Assembly: GCA_937888595.1 (NCBI GenBank) | Contig: CALARK010000022.1 | Coordinates: 310,001 to 374,000, forward strand | From: an uncultured Sterolibacteriaceae bacterium | GTDB lineage: Bacteria > Pseudomonadota > Gammaproteobacteria > Burkholderiales > Rhodocyclaceae | DNA length: 64,000 bases | Direction: 5' to 3' | Shown: piece by piece, positions 50,262-59,239 of the stretch | Layout of the letters: every line of letters starts with the position of its first letter | Numbering within the stretch: the first letter of the stretch is position 1 | Notes under the pieces: model-generated | What the model was told of the DNA's origin: nothing | What the model saw: the letters and a program-made list of their open reading frames with translations, nothing else | Databases searched by the model: none | Program-made: the position numbers and the translations under genes

Positions 50262-52088
50262 ATGAATGCCTCAAGTGCATCTCCCGCCGCCCATGCCGAA
50301 CATCGCCTCAGTCTCGCCGAGGTCGTCGATGCCCTGATCGCCTCCGGCAAGGTGCCGCGCGAGGAGGCGGAGAAATTCCGCCAGGAGCGCCGCTATTACC
50401 GCGGCACGGCGCATCCGCTCAGCGTGATCGCCGAGCAGCGCTGGAGGTCGCCGGAAACGTCGGTGCCACCGCATCGCCTGCTCGACCTCGAGACGCTGAC
50501 GGAATGGCTGGCCGGCTGGGCCACTCTGCCCTACTACCACATCGATCCGCTCAAGGTGAATCTCGCCGCCGTCACCGACGTGATGAGCAGTTCCTATGCG
50601 GCGCGCTTCCGCATCCTGCCCGTGGAAGTGAAGGCGACGGAGGTGACGATCGCCACGGCCGAGCCTTTCATCCGCGGCTGGGAAAGCGAGCTGAAGCCGA
50701 TCCTGAAGAAGGACATCCGCCTCGTCGTCGCCAACCCGGAGGACATCGCCCGCTACCAGATCGAGTTCTACAACATGGCGAAGTCGATCAAGGGCGCCAT
50801 GAAGCGCGGCGACGTGGCCGGCACCGGCATCACCAATTTCGAGCAGCTGGTCGAGATGGGCAAGGGCAAGGCCACCCTCGACGCCAACGACCAGCATGTC
50901 GTGCAGATCGTCGACTGGCTGTGGCAGTACGCCTTCGAGCAGCGCGCCTCCGACATCCACATCGAGCCGCGACGCGACATGGGGCTGGTGCGCTTCCGCA
51001 TCGACGGTGTGCTGCATCAGGTCTACCAGATCCCGATGCCGGTGCTGCACGCGATGACCAGCCGCATCAAGATCCTCGGCCGCATGGACGTGGTCGAGAA
51101 GCGCCGTCCGCAGGACGGCCGCATCAAGACGCGCTCCCCCGACGGCGAGGAAATCGAGCTGCGCCTGTCGACGCTGCCGACCGCCTTCGGCGAGAAGCTG
51201 GTGATGCGCATCTTCGATCCCGAGGTGCTGGTGCGCGACTTTGCCGACCTGGGCTTTTCCGCCGAAGATGCCACGCGCTGGCAGGAGATGACCGGCAAGC
51301 CGAACGGCATCATCCTCGTCACCGGCCCGACCGGCTCCGGCAAGACCACCACGCTCTATTCCACGCTCAAGCAGCTGGCGACGCAGGAGGTGAATGTCTG
51401 CACGCTGGAGGACCCGATCGAGATGATCGAGCCGGCCTTCAACCAGGTGCAGGTGCAGGCCGACATCGGCATGAACTTCGCGGCCGGCATCCGCGCGCTG
51501 ATGCGCCAGGACCCGGACATCATCATGGTCGGCGAGATCCGCGATATCGAAACCGCCGAGATGGCGGTGCAGGCGGCGCTGACCGGCCACCTGGTGCTGT
51601 CGACGCTGCACACCAATGACGCGCCGACGGCGATCACGCGCCTGCTCGACCTCGGCGTGCCGCCCTACCTGCTGCAATCGACGGTGCTCGGCGTGATGGC
51701 GCAACGCCTGGTGCGCACGCTCTGCCCGCACTGCAAGAAGGCGGGCGGCCTGCGCGCCGAGGACGAGGATCTCTGGCAGGCACTGGTGTCGCCGTGGAAG
51801 TCGAAGAAGCCGACCCAGCTCTACCACCCGGTCGGCTGCCTCGAATGCCGCATGACCGGCTATCTCGGCCGCATGGGCCTGTATGAGATCATGCCGATGA
51901 GCGTCGAGCTCAAGGGCATGGTCACCGCGCACACCGATCTCGTCAAGCTGCGCGAGAGGGCGATGAAGGGCGGCATGCAGCCGCTGCGCATTTCGGGCGC
52001 ACGCAAGGTCGCGGCAGGCCTGACGACTATCGAGGAAGTGCTCAAGGTGGCGCCGCCGTTGCAGGACCTGGTGACGCTGCCTCAGTAG
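50262..52088 (+). CDS. GspE/PulE/PilB-family secretion ATPase
   Basis: A 608-residue cytoplasmic ATPase of the type II secretion/type IV pilus class. An N-terminal domain of about 200 residues precedes a RecA-like core with Walker A GPTGSGKTTTL near 356-366, an Asp box, Walker B DPDIIMVGEIRD and a His box LSTLHTNDAPTA. A zinc-binding subdomain has CPHC near 488 and CLEC near 527. No pilin, pseudopilin or inner-membrane partner gene is next to it, so it is an orphan here. Confidence 0.92.
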   Translation: MNASSASPAAHAEHRLSLAEVVDALIASGKVPREEAEKFRQERRYYRGTAHPLSVIAEQRWRSPETSVPPHRLLDLETLTEWLAGWATLPYYHIDPLKVNLAAVTDVMSSSYAARFRILPVEVKATEVTIATAEPFIRGWESELKPILKKDIRLVVANPEDIARYQIEFYNMAKSIKGAMKRGDVAGTGITNFEQLVEMGKGKATLDANDQHVVQIVDWLWQYAFEQRASDIHIEPRRDMGLVRFRIDGVLHQVYQIPMPVLHAMTSRIKILGRMDVVEKRRPQDGRIKTRSPDGEEIELRLSTLPTAFGEKLVMRIFDPEVLVRDFADLGFSAEDATRWQEMTGKPNGIILVTGPTGSGKTTTLYSTLKQLATQEVNVCTLEDPIEMIEPAFNQVQVQADIGMNFAAGIRALMRQDPDIIMVGEIRDIETAEMAVQAALTGHLVLSTLHTNDAPTAITRLLDLGVPPYLLQSTVLGVMAQRLVRTLCPHCKKAGGLRAEDEDLWQALVSPWKSKKPTQLYHPVGCLECRMTGYLGRMGLYEIMPMSVELKGMVTAHTDLVKLRERAMKGGMQPLRISGARKVAAGLTTIEEVLKVAPPLQDLVTLPQ

Positions 52089-52090
52089 CC

Positions 52091-52756
52091 TCAGTAGCGG
52101 TAGTCGTTATTGCCGTAGAACGGCGGCCAGCGGCCGACGAGGTTTTCCAGCAGGGTCAGTTCGGCGTCGGTGTGGTTGACGACCGGCGCAGTCACCATCA
52201 TCGACGGCATCTTTATGTCGTCCGAGATCCACAGCGGGTGGTCGTGGTGGCGGGTGGTGAGGGTTTCCGCCTCGTGTGGGGCGGCAGTCGGCGTCACCAG
52301 CGCGCTGCCGTAGCAGAGGCAGAAATAGGTTTCCCGCTTCATCCCTTCCTCGATATAACAGGCGGTGCCGCGGATGCCGATGGTCGCGGTCGAGAAGTGC
52401 AGCTGGCGCTCGCCCTTGCCGAATACCGAGAGGAGGCGGCCGGTGACGACGCGCATGAAGTTCGCTGCCGTGTTGCCGAAGCTGACGGTGCTGCCGCTGC
52501 GCTGCAGGAAGGCGTCCTGGCCGATCACGAAAATCGCCTCGCCGTCCGCACCGGTGGCGACGGTGTCGCCGGGGCGGATCAGCTGGCCCGGCCGGGCAGG
52601 CTGGCCATTGACTGTCACCGTGCCGCTGAACTTGTGCAGGCCGGGCGGCACCGGGTCGACGCCGGCGGCCAGCGCACGCTGCAGGAAGCCCGCCACGCCG
52701 CCCGCCGATAGGAGGCCGGCGACCCCCAGTCTTTGCAGCAGTACGCGTCTGTCCAT
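52091..52756 (-). CDS. FecR-domain protein with exported N-terminus
   Basis: A 221-residue protein: an N-terminal export signal with a twin Arg (MDRRVLLQRLGVAGLL, cleavage near ALAAG), then a FecR-like beta domain about 40-145 (GDTVATGADGEAIFVIGQDAFLQRSGSTVSFG, TATIGIRGTACYIEEG). There is no cytoplasmic or TonB-linked sigma partner nearby. Last gene of the rsx-nth operon by overlap: TGATG with DUF1841. Role unknown. Confidence 0.85.
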   Translation of the reverse strand: MDRRVLLQRLGVAGLLSAGGVAGFLQRALAAGVDPVPPGLHKFSGTVTVNGQPARPGQLIRPGDTVATGADGEAIFVIGQDAFLQRSGSTVSFGNTAANFMRVVTGRLLSVFGKGERQLHFSTATIGIRGTACYIEEGMKRETYFCLCYGSALVTPTAAPHEAETLTTRHHDHPLWISDDIKMPSMMVTAPVVNHTDAELTLLENLVGRWPPFYGNNDYRY

Positions 52757-53178
52757 CAGGTCCTCCGGCGGATGCAGTCCAGATAGGCTACACCATCCGG
52801 CGGGCGGCGATCGCGCTGTGCCTGCCAGATCATTTCACCGAGGCATTCGAGCAGGTCGTGCAGTGCGGCGTGCCGGTCGCCGTCCCGCCGTAGCCGACTT
52901 TCGAAGGCGGTGCGGATGCCCGGCGGCTGGTCGATCGACAACTGCTCCTCGATGGCGAGGTGCAGCGACAGGTGAAGGAAGGGGTTCATCGCGCCATCCT
53001 CGGGCGTCCAGTCGCGGTCCAGCGCGGCCGGGTCGGCGAGCAGGGCGTGGTATTCCGGATGCAGCGCGACGATGTCGGCGGCCAGCGTTTCCAGCGGCGT
53101 GGCCGGCAGCGCGTCGACGCGCTTGCGCCAGGCGTCGATGAGGAACTGCCGGGCCTGGTCTCGGCTAGGGTTGAACAT
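52756..53178 (-). CDS. DUF1841 family protein
   Basis: A 140-residue soluble protein typical of the family: FNPSRDQARQFLIDAWRKR at the start, MNPFLHLSLHLAIEEQLSIDQP in the middle and HDLLECLGEMIWQAQR near the end. Function unknown. It overlaps nth by 14 bp and the FecR-domain gene by 1 bp. An imperfect dispersed repeat inside it is read as SRLRRDGD. Confidence 0.88.
   Translation of the reverse strand: MFNPSRDQARQFLIDAWRKRVDALPATPLETLAADIVALHPEYHALLADPAALDRDWTPEDGAMNPFLHLSLHLAIEEQLSIDQPPGIRTAFESRLRRDGDRHAALHDLLECLGEMIWQAQRDRRPPDGVAYLDCIRRRT
52879..52902 (+). repeat. 24-bp dispersed repeat, copy 14 (inside DUF1841 gene)
   Basis: Three mismatches, mostly in the palindromic centre (CCGTAGCC for CCGGCGCC). 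In the coding sense it is translated in a third frame as SRLRRDGD. Confidence 0.75.
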
Positions 53179-53806
53179 CCAGTTTCTCCCGGAAGCCGCA
53201 GGGGTCGCGCACGATGCAGCGCCAGCATTCGGGCTTGCGCGCCTTGCAGACGTAGCGGCCGTGCAGGATCAGCCAGTGGTGGGCGTGCTGGCGGAATTCC
53301 GCCGGAACGACCTTCAGCAGCTTCTGTTCGACGGCATCGACATCCTTGCCCGGTGCGAGGCCGGTGCGGTTGGCGAGCCGGAAGATGTGGGTGTCGACCG
53401 CGATGGTCGGTTCGCCGAAGGCGACGTTGAGGACGACGTTGGCGGTCTTGCGGCCGACGCCGGGCAGGGCTTCGAGCGCGGCGCGGTCGTGAGGCACTTC
53501 GCCGCCGTGCTTTTCGAGGATCAGCCGGGCGGTGGCGATGACGTTCTTCGCCTTGGTGCGGAACAGGCCGATGGTCTTGATGTAGTCGACCAGCTTTTCC
53601 TCGCCGAGGGCGGCGATGGCCTGCGGCGTCGGGGCATCGCGGAACAGCGGCCCGGTGGCGAGGTTGACGCTCTTGTCGGTCGCCTGCGCTGAAAGGATCA
53701 CCGCGACGAGCAGCTGAAACGGGGTGGCATAGCCGAGCTCGGTCTTCGGTTCGGGGTCCGCTGCCGCGAGGCGGCGGAAGAAGGCCTCGCGGGCCGCCGG
53801 CTTCAT
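53165..53806 (-). CDS. nth: endonuclease III
   Basis: A 213-residue bifunctional DNA glycosylase/AP lyase that removes oxidised pyrimidines. Helix-hairpin-helix LPGVGRKTA contains catalytic K120; D138 lies in VDTHIFR; the [4Fe-4S] cluster cysteines are C187, C194, C197 and C203. With ATG 53806 these numbers coincide with those of E. coli Nth, supporting this start over GTG 53839. Co-transcribed with the rsx genes as in enterobacteria. Confidence 0.96.
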   Translation of the reverse strand: MKPAAREAFFRRLAAADPEPKTELGYATPFQLLVAVILSAQATDKSVNLATGPLFRDAPTPQAIAALGEEKLVDYIKTIGLFRTKAKNVIATARLILEKHGGEVPHDRAALEALPGVGRKTANVVLNVAFGEPTIAVDTHIFRLANRTGLAPGKDVDAVEQKLLKVVPAEFRQHAHHWLILHGRYVCKARKPECWRCIVRDPCGFREKLDVQP

Positions 53807-53831
53807 GCGCAGCGCCGGCCTGGCTTTGCGG

Positions 53832-54509
53832 CTAGGCACCGGCGGCCTGCTGCTGCGCCAGCAGGCGGGCCTTGGCGCGTTCGTTGGCGCGGTATTCGAG
53901 CCAGTTGCGGCCGGCGATCATCAGGCCGAGCACCAGGAAAGCGCCCGGGGGCAGGATGGCGATGAGGAAGCCGGGATAGCTTTCCGGCAGGACCTGGATC
54001 GCCTGCATGCCGGGGAAGATCATGTCGATGCCGGACAGCAGCGTGCCCTGGCCGATGAATTCGCGGATCGCGCCGAGCAGGCCGATGACCCAGACGAAGC
54101 CGATGCCCATCATCACGCCGTCGAAAGCAGCCAGCCCGGCGCCGTTCTTGGCGGCGAAGGCCTCGACGCGGGCGAGCACGATGCAGTTGGTGACGATCAG
54201 CGGGATGAAGATGCCCAGCACGAGGTAGAGGTCGTGCAGGAAGGCGTTGAACAAGAGGTCGACGATCGTCACCAGCGCGGCGATGATGAGGATGAACACG
54301 GGAATGCGGATCTCGTAGGGGATGAAGCCGCGCAGCAGCGAGACGGCGAAGTTCGACAGGCCCATGACGAGGATGGTCGCCAGTCCGAGACTGACGGCAT
54401 TGACCATGGTGCTGCTGACGGCCAGCAGCGGGCAGAGGCCGAGCAACTGGGCGAGGATGGCGTTCTGCTTCCACAGGCCGTTGTGGGAAATCTCGCGGTA
54501 GATGCTCAT
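53832..54509 (-). CDS. rsxE: Rnf/Rsx electron transport complex subunit E
   Basis: A 225-residue inner-membrane subunit with six helices and the RnfE/A-type motifs LGLCPLLAVSSTMVNAVSLG and VTNCIVLARVEAFAAKNG. Paired with RsxA in the membrane core of the Rnf/Rsx complex. Overlaps rsxG by 4 bp; ATG 54509. Confidence 0.95.
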   Translation of the reverse strand: MSIYREISHNGLWKQNAILAQLLGLCPLLAVSSTMVNAVSLGLATILVMGLSNFAVSLLRGFIPYEIRIPVFILIIAALVTIVDLLFNAFLHDLYLVLGIFIPLIVTNCIVLARVEAFAAKNGAGLAAFDGVMMGIGFVWVIGLLGAIREFIGQGTLLSGIDMIFPGMQAIQVLPESYPGFLIAILPPGAFLVLGLMIAGRNWLEYRANERAKARLLAQQQAAGA

Positions 54510-55228
54510 TTCGTGCTCTCCTCGTGCCGGGCGCCCGCGGGCAGGGCGTAGAGGGCGTCGGCATGCTCCAGCGCCCAGTCCAGCGCCCGGCCGGTGGCCT
54601 TGGTCACGGCGCGTGCCGAGATCGTGGCGCCGACATGCTGGTCGAAGGCGCCGCCATCTTTTTTCACCTTCCATTTCTCGCGCGGCGTGTCGCTGAAGTT
54701 GCGGCCGGCGAACTGGGCGATCCAGGGGCTGGCCTTGTTCTTGTCCTTCTTCGGGTCGATGTAGTCGCCCAGTCCTGGGGTTTCGCGGTGGCTGGTGACG
54801 CGCACGGCGGCGAGGCGGCCGTCCGCCTGCACGGCGAGCATCAGGCCGATGTGGCCGGAGTAGCCGTCTGGGGCCGCGGCCTCGAACACGAGTGCAGCCG
54901 GCTGCCCGTCCTTGCGGGCGCGGTAGAGCCGGGTCGGCTCGTCAAGGCCGAGTTCGGGGCTCGGCGGCAGTTCGATCGCATCCGCCAGCAGGTCGTTGTC
55001 GTAGGCGGCGGCCGGCAGCACTTCGCCGATCAGGCGGCGCTTGGCTTCGAGCATCGTCGCTTCGATCTGCGGACTTGTTAACGTGTAGATGGAGGCCATC
55101 AGCCCGGTGAACACGAGCGTGAAGGCGAGCAGGATCAGGGCGGTGCGGGCCGAGACGCGCAGCGCGCCGCCTGCGGGCGGCGGGACGTTGGCGGAAGAAG
55201 TGGCTGAGGTGGGTGCGGCGTCGTGCAT
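54506..55228 (-). CDS. rsxG: Rnf/Rsx electron transport complex subunit G
   Basis: A 240-residue subunit with one N-terminal TM helix (about 28-48) and a periplasmic FMN-binding domain. The covalent FMN attachment motif DgxtgAT appears as DQHVGAT at 196-202, with acceptor T202. The N-terminal 25 residues are a Pro/Ala-rich extension. ATG 55228, 2 bp after the rsxD stop. Confidence 0.93.
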   Translation of the reverse strand: MHDAAPTSATSSANVPPPAGGALRVSARTALILLAFTLVFTGLMASIYTLTSPQIEATMLEAKRRLIGEVLPAAAYDNDLLADAIELPPSPELGLDEPTRLYRARKDGQPAALVFEAAAPDGYSGHIGLMLAVQADGRLAAVRVTSHRETPGLGDYIDPKKDKNKASPWIAQFAGRNFSDTPREKWKVKKDGGAFDQHVGATISARAVTKATGRALDWALEHADALYALPAGARHEESTK

Positions 55229-55230
55229 GC

Positions 55231-56250
55231 TCACCTCCGTTTCGCATGACCGAACACTTTCGGCTGCGTGTTCATGTCGATCAGCGGCACCAGCAGGTTC
55301 ATCAGCAGGATGGCGAAGGCCATGCCATCCGGATAGGCGCCGAAGCTGCGGATGATCCAGGTCAGCAGTGCCGCGCCGGCGGCGAAGATGAGCTTGCCGA
55401 GCGGGGTGGTGCAGCCCGATACCGGGTCGGTGGCGATGAAGAAGGCACCGAGCATCGCACCGCCGGTGAAGAGGTGGAAGTTGGCGCCGACGAAGCGTTC
55501 CGGATAGGCGATGTTGAAGCCGGTGGCGATGACGGCGAGCGTCACGACGAAGGCGACCGGCACATGCCAGGTGATGATGCGCTGCTGCATCAGCCATAGG
55601 CCGCCGAGCAGATAGCCGGCGGCGACCCATTCCCAGCCGCGCCCGCCGATGTTGCCGAAGGTGGCCTCATTGCCCTTCATGCCGAGGATGCCGGCGATGG
55701 TGGCGCGCTGCTCCGGGTCGCGCAGGACGGTGCGCAGGGCGTCGAGCGGCGTGGCCATGACGAGGGCGTCGAGTTGCCGGTCCCCGGAGAAGATCGCGTG
55801 CAGCATCGGCCCCAGCGCGTTGAACTCGGCACGCGGCCATTGCGACATCAGCTGCGGATAGGCGACGATCATGGTACAGAAGGCGACCATCGCCGGGTTG
55901 AAGGGATTCTGGCCGAGGCCACCGTACAAGTGCTTGACGACGACGATCGCGATCAGCACACCGGTCACGGTGAGCCACCACGGCGCGATCGGCGGGAAGG
56001 TGAGGGCGACCAGCCATGCGGTCACCAGTGCGCTGCCGTCGGTGAGGAAGAGCATTACCGGCTTGTCGCGCAGCCGCAGCATCAGCGCCTCGGCGGCGAG
56101 TGCCGTGATCGAGGCGAGCGTGAGCTGGACGAGGATGGCCGCGCCGAAGAACCAGACGTAGGCGGCGATGCCCGGGATGAGCGCGAGCAATACCCGGAAC
56201 ATGACGCTGCGCACGCTGGCGGGCTGGAGGACGTGAGGCGAGGTGTGCAT
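55231..56250 (-). CDS. rsxD: Rnf/Rsx electron transport complex subunit D
   Basis: A 339-residue, NqrB-like integral membrane subunit with about eight or nine helices. Covalent FMN is expected on T167 (DALVMATPLDAL). Conserved YGGLGQNPFNPAMVAF near 109-124 and GCTTPLGKLIFAAGAA towards the end. Overlaps the rsxC stop by 1 bp. Confidence 0.95.
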   Translation of the reverse strand: MHTSPHVLQPASVRSVMFRVLLALIPGIAAYVWFFGAAILVQLTLASITALAAEALMLRLRDKPVMLFLTDGSALVTAWLVALTFPPIAPWWLTVTGVLIAIVVVKHLYGGLGQNPFNPAMVAFCTMIVAYPQLMSQWPRAEFNALGPMLHAIFSGDRQLDALVMATPLDALRTVLRDPEQRATIAGILGMKGNEATFGNIGGRGWEWVAAGYLLGGLWLMQQRIITWHVPVAFVVTLAVIATGFNIAYPERFVGANFHLFTGGAMLGAFFIATDPVSGCTTPLGKLIFAAGAALLTWIIRSFGAYPDGMAFAILLMNLLVPLIDMNTQPKVFGHAKRR

Positions 56251-57878
56251 CAGGCGTTCTCTTCCTTGGATGGGGCGGCGTCGGCAGCCTCGGCGGCCGC
56301 GGCCTTCTTCGCAGCCGCGCGGGCCTGCGCCGCAGCGATAAGGGCGGCCTTGTCCGGGGCTGCCTTCTCGCCGGCGCCGACTTTTTCAGCTTCGCCGGTT
56401 GCGCCGGACGGCTCGCCGCCGGCAGGCTTTGCGGCTTCTTCCTGGGCGAGCTTGGCCTTGGTCTCGGCCGCCTTGGCGGCGAGCCGGGCGGCTTTCTCGG
56501 CCTTCTCGCGCTCTTCGCGGTACTGGCGGAATTCGTAGCGATCGCGGGCCGTGTCGGCGGCCGCCTTTTCGCGTTCGCGGGCGCGGATTTCCGACTTGGC
56601 GAAGCGGTAGTAATCGACCAGCGGAATGCGCGACGGACAGACGAAGGCGCAGCAGCCGCACTCGATGCAGTCGAACAGGTGGTATTCCTGCGACTTGCCG
56701 AAATTCTTCGACTTCGAGTACCAGTACAGTTCGTGCGGCTGCAGCACCATCGGGCAGGCGCGCGTGCAGGCGCCGCAGCGGATGCACGGCATCTCGGGCG
56801 GCGGCGGCGGGAACAGCGCCGGGCTCATCGCCAGCAGGCAGTTGGTGGCCTTGACTACCGGCACGGCGAGGTCGGGAACGGGAAAGCCCATCATCGGTCC
56901 GCCCATCACCACGCGGTCGGTGTCCGCGCGCGGTTCGCCGAGCGGCAGCAGCGCATCCATCGGCGTGCCGATCAGCACCTCGAGGTTGCCGGGCCTGCCG
57001 TAGTTGCCGGCCAGCGTGACGATCCGGGAGACGAGGGGTTCGCCCTGCAGTACGGCGCGGGCGACCGCATACGCCGTGCCGACGTTGAAGCATTGCACGC
57101 CGAAATCCGGGCCGAGCTTGCCGTAGGGGATCTCGATGCCGGTCAGCACGCGGATCAGCTGCTTCTCGCCGCCGGCCGGGTAGAGCGTCGGCACGGCGAC
57201 GACCTGGCAACTGGCGCCTTCGCATTCGGTGAGCACGGCACGCAGCGCGTCGGCGGCTTCGGGCTTGTTGTCCTCGATGCCGAACAGGATGCGCTTCGCG
57301 CCCATCAGGCGGCCGAGGATGCGAGCGCCGGCGACGACATCGGCGGCGCGTTCGCGCATCAGGCGGTCGTCGCAGGTGATCCAGGGCTCGCATTCGGCGC
57401 CGTTGATCACTAGCGTCTCGATGGCGGCCTTGGCCTTGACGTGGCTCGGGAAGGCCGCACCGCCGAGGCCGACGATGCCGGCATCGCGGATGCGCGCCCG
57501 CAGGGCCTCCGCATCGGCGGTGAAGGGATCGAGGGGCGTGCGCTCGATCCAGCGTTCCGCGCCGTCCGGCTCGATGATCGCGCAGGGTGCGGCGAGCCCG
57601 GAAGGGTGGGGCAGGGTGCGGGCCTCGATCGCACGCACGGTACCCGAGGTGGGCGCGTGGACCACGGTGCCGAACGGCCCCTCGGCCGAGCCGATGACCT
57701 GGCCCTTGAGCACCGTGTCGCCGACCTGCACCTGGATCGTGGCGGCGCCCGTCGCGCTCTGGCGGAAGGGCACGACCAGCAGCGGCGGCAGCGGGGCGGC
57801 CTGGATCGCCGCGCCGGACGATTCCTGCTTGTGGGACGCCGGCTTGACGCCACCCTTGAAACGGAAGAGTTCAAGCAT
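56250..57878 (-). CDS. rsxC: Rnf/Rsx electron transport complex subunit C
   Basis: A 542-residue NADH/FMN-binding peripheral subunit. The glycine-rich GLGGAAFPSHVK near 138-149 and ING-ECEP near 158-165 belong to the NqrF/NuoF-like NADH-binding fold. Two ferredoxin-type [4Fe-4S] motifs are at C365-C376 (CIRCGACTRACP) and C404-C415 (CIECGCCAFVCP). The tail after 435 is an Ala/Lys/Glu-rich coiled coil of variable length, with a partial repeat read as KVGAGEKA. Overlaps rsxB by 8 bp. Confidence 0.95.
   Translation of the reverse strand: MLELFRFKGGVKPASHKQESSGAAIQAAPLPPLLVVPFRQSATGAATIQVQVGDTVLKGQVIGSAEGPFGTVVHAPTSGTVRAIEARTLPHPSGLAAPCAIIEPDGAERWIERTPLDPFTADAEALRARIRDAGIVGLGGAAFPSHVKAKAAIETLVINGAECEPWITCDDRLMRERAADVVAGARILGRLMGAKRILFGIEDNKPEAADALRAVLTECEGASCQVVAVPTLYPAGGEKQLIRVLTGIEIPYGKLGPDFGVQCFNVGTAYAVARAVLQGEPLVSRIVTLAGNYGRPGNLEVLIGTPMDALLPLGEPRADTDRVVMGGPMMGFPVPDLAVPVVKATNCLLAMSPALFPPPPPEMPCIRCGACTRACPMVLQPHELYWYSKSKNFGKSQEYHLFDCIECGCCAFVCPSRIPLVDYYRFAKSEIRAREREKAAADTARDRYEFRQYREEREKAEKAARLAAKAAETKAKLAQEEAAKPAGGEPSGATGEAEKVGAGEKAAPDKAALIAAAQARAAAKKAAAAEAADAAPSKEENA
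56362..56385 (+). repeat. 24-bp dispersed repeat, copy 15 (inside rsxC)
   Basis: The CGCCGGCGCCGACTTTT part is exact and the outer bases are degenerate. Read in sense as KVGAGEKA within the tail coiled coil. Confidence 0.75.
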
Positions 57879-58437
57879 GGGGCGTCGCCTTGATCGGGAC
57901 GATCGGAATCTGCGGGTACTTCCACTTCCAGGTGTCGATGGTTTCCGGCAGGGCGTTCATGCTGATGCAGTTGACGGGGCAGGGCGGCAGGCACAGTTCG
58001 CAGCCCGTGCATTGCGCGGCGATGATCGTGTGCATCTGCTTGGCTGCGCCGACGATGGCATCGACCGGGCAGGCCTGGATGCACAGGGTGCAGCCGATGC
58101 AGGTCTGCTCGTCGATGAAGGCCACACTCTTGGGCTTTTCGATGCCGTGTTCGCCGGAGAGCGGCTTGAATTCGCGGCCCAGCAGGTCGGCCAGCTTGCG
58201 CACCCCATCATCGCCGCCCGGCGGGCAGCAATTGATCTCGGCCTCGCCCTTGGCGATGGCTTCGGCATAGGGCTTGCAGCCCGGGTAGCCGCACTGGCCG
58301 CATTGCGTCTGCGGCAGGATGGCGTCGATCTTCTCGACCAGCGGGTCGCCCTCGACCTTGAACTTGACCGCGGCGAAGCCCAGTGCTGCACCGAGCAGCA
58401 CCGCACCGAGAGCCATGACGAGGATCGCTGCCAGCAT
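57871..58437 (-). CDS. rsxB: Rnf/Rsx electron transport complex subunit B
   Basis: A 188-residue iron-sulfur subunit. N-terminal TM anchor 4-24, a [4Fe-4S] domain with C46, C49, C54 and C71 (QCGQCGYPGCKPYA), then two ferredoxin motifs at 113-123 (CIGCTLCIQAC) and 143-153 (CTGCELCLPPC). It passes electrons between the soluble and membrane subunits. 3 bp after rsxA. Confidence 0.95.
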   Translation of the reverse strand: MLAAILVMALGAVLLGAALGFAAVKFKVEGDPLVEKIDAILPQTQCGQCGYPGCKPYAEAIAKGEAEINCCPPGGDDGVRKLADLLGREFKPLSGEHGIEKPKSVAFIDEQTCIGCTLCIQACPVDAIVGAAKQMHTIIAAQCTGCELCLPPCPVNCISMNALPETIDTWKWKYPQIPIVPIKATPHA

Positions 58438-58440
58438 GGC

Positions 58441-59025
58441 TTATTTGTACTTGTCGAGTCCGGCGAAGCCCATGAAGGCGAGGCTCATGATGCCGGCGGT
58501 GATCATCGCGATGGCGGTGCCGCGGAAGTGGACCGGGACGTCGGCGCCTTCCAGCCGTTCGCGGATGCCGGCGAACATCACCAGCGCCAGCGTGAAGCCG
58601 AGTGCGGAGCCCGCGCCGAACAGCATCGACTCGACGAAGTTGTGCTTCAGGCCGATGTTGAGCAGGGGAATGCCGAGCACGGCGCAGTTGGTCGTGATGA
58701 GGGGCAGGTAGATGCCGAGCACCTGGTGCAGCAGCGGGCTGGTCTTCTGGATCACCAGTTCCGTCAGCTGGACGATGGCGGCGATGGTGACGATGAAGGA
58801 CAGCGTGCGCAGGTAGAGCAGGTCGTTGGGGGCGAGCAGCCAGCTGTCGATGATGTAGCTGGTGCCGCAGGCCAGCGTCAGCACGAAGGTGGTGGCCGCG
58901 CCCATGCCGATGGCGGTTTCCAGCTTCTTCGATACCCCCATGAAGGGGCACAGGCCGAGAATTCGGACGAAGACGACGTTGTTGACGAGAACGGCGCCGA
59001 GGACGATGAAGAGGTAGCTGGTCAT
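58441..59025 (-). CDS. rsxA: Rnf/Rsx electron transport complex subunit A
   Basis: A 194-residue, six-helix inner-membrane subunit: NNVVFVRILGLCPFMGVSKK near the start and TTNCAVLGIPLLNI in the centre. First gene of the minus-strand operon rsxABCDGE-nth-DUF1841-fecR-like. The complex couples electron transfer with ion movement and in enterobacteria keeps SoxR reduced. Confidence 0.95.
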   Translation of the reverse strand: MTSYLFIVLGAVLVNNVVFVRILGLCPFMGVSKKLETAIGMGAATTFVLTLACGTSYIIDSWLLAPNDLLYLRTLSFIVTIAAIVQLTELVIQKTSPLLHQVLGIYLPLITTNCAVLGIPLLNIGLKHNFVESMLFGAGSALGFTLALVMFAGIRERLEGADVPVHFRGTAIAMITAGIMSLAFMGFAGLDKYK

Positions 59026-59109
59026 GATCGCAAAAAGCCGGGAGACCCCGGCAGCGCCGAATTATCGCGCTTTCGCGGCATCGCAACAACCCTGCCGGCG
59101 CCGTGGAAT

Positions 59110-59133
59110 GCCGTCCCGCCGGCGCCGACTATT
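59110..59133 (+). repeat. 24-bp dispersed repeat, copy 16 (ppk1-rsxA gap)
   Basis: One mismatch (ends ACTATT). About 107 bp downstream of ppk1, sense relative to it. Confidence 0.88.
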
Positions 59134-59239
59134 AGCCCCACTCACCCTCGGTCCCGCGCCTATCGCAAACGTCGCAGGCGCGACCTTCCTCTGATCCGGG
59201 CTGGCTGCGTACGCTTGCGCACCGTTTCCGGGATGGGAC

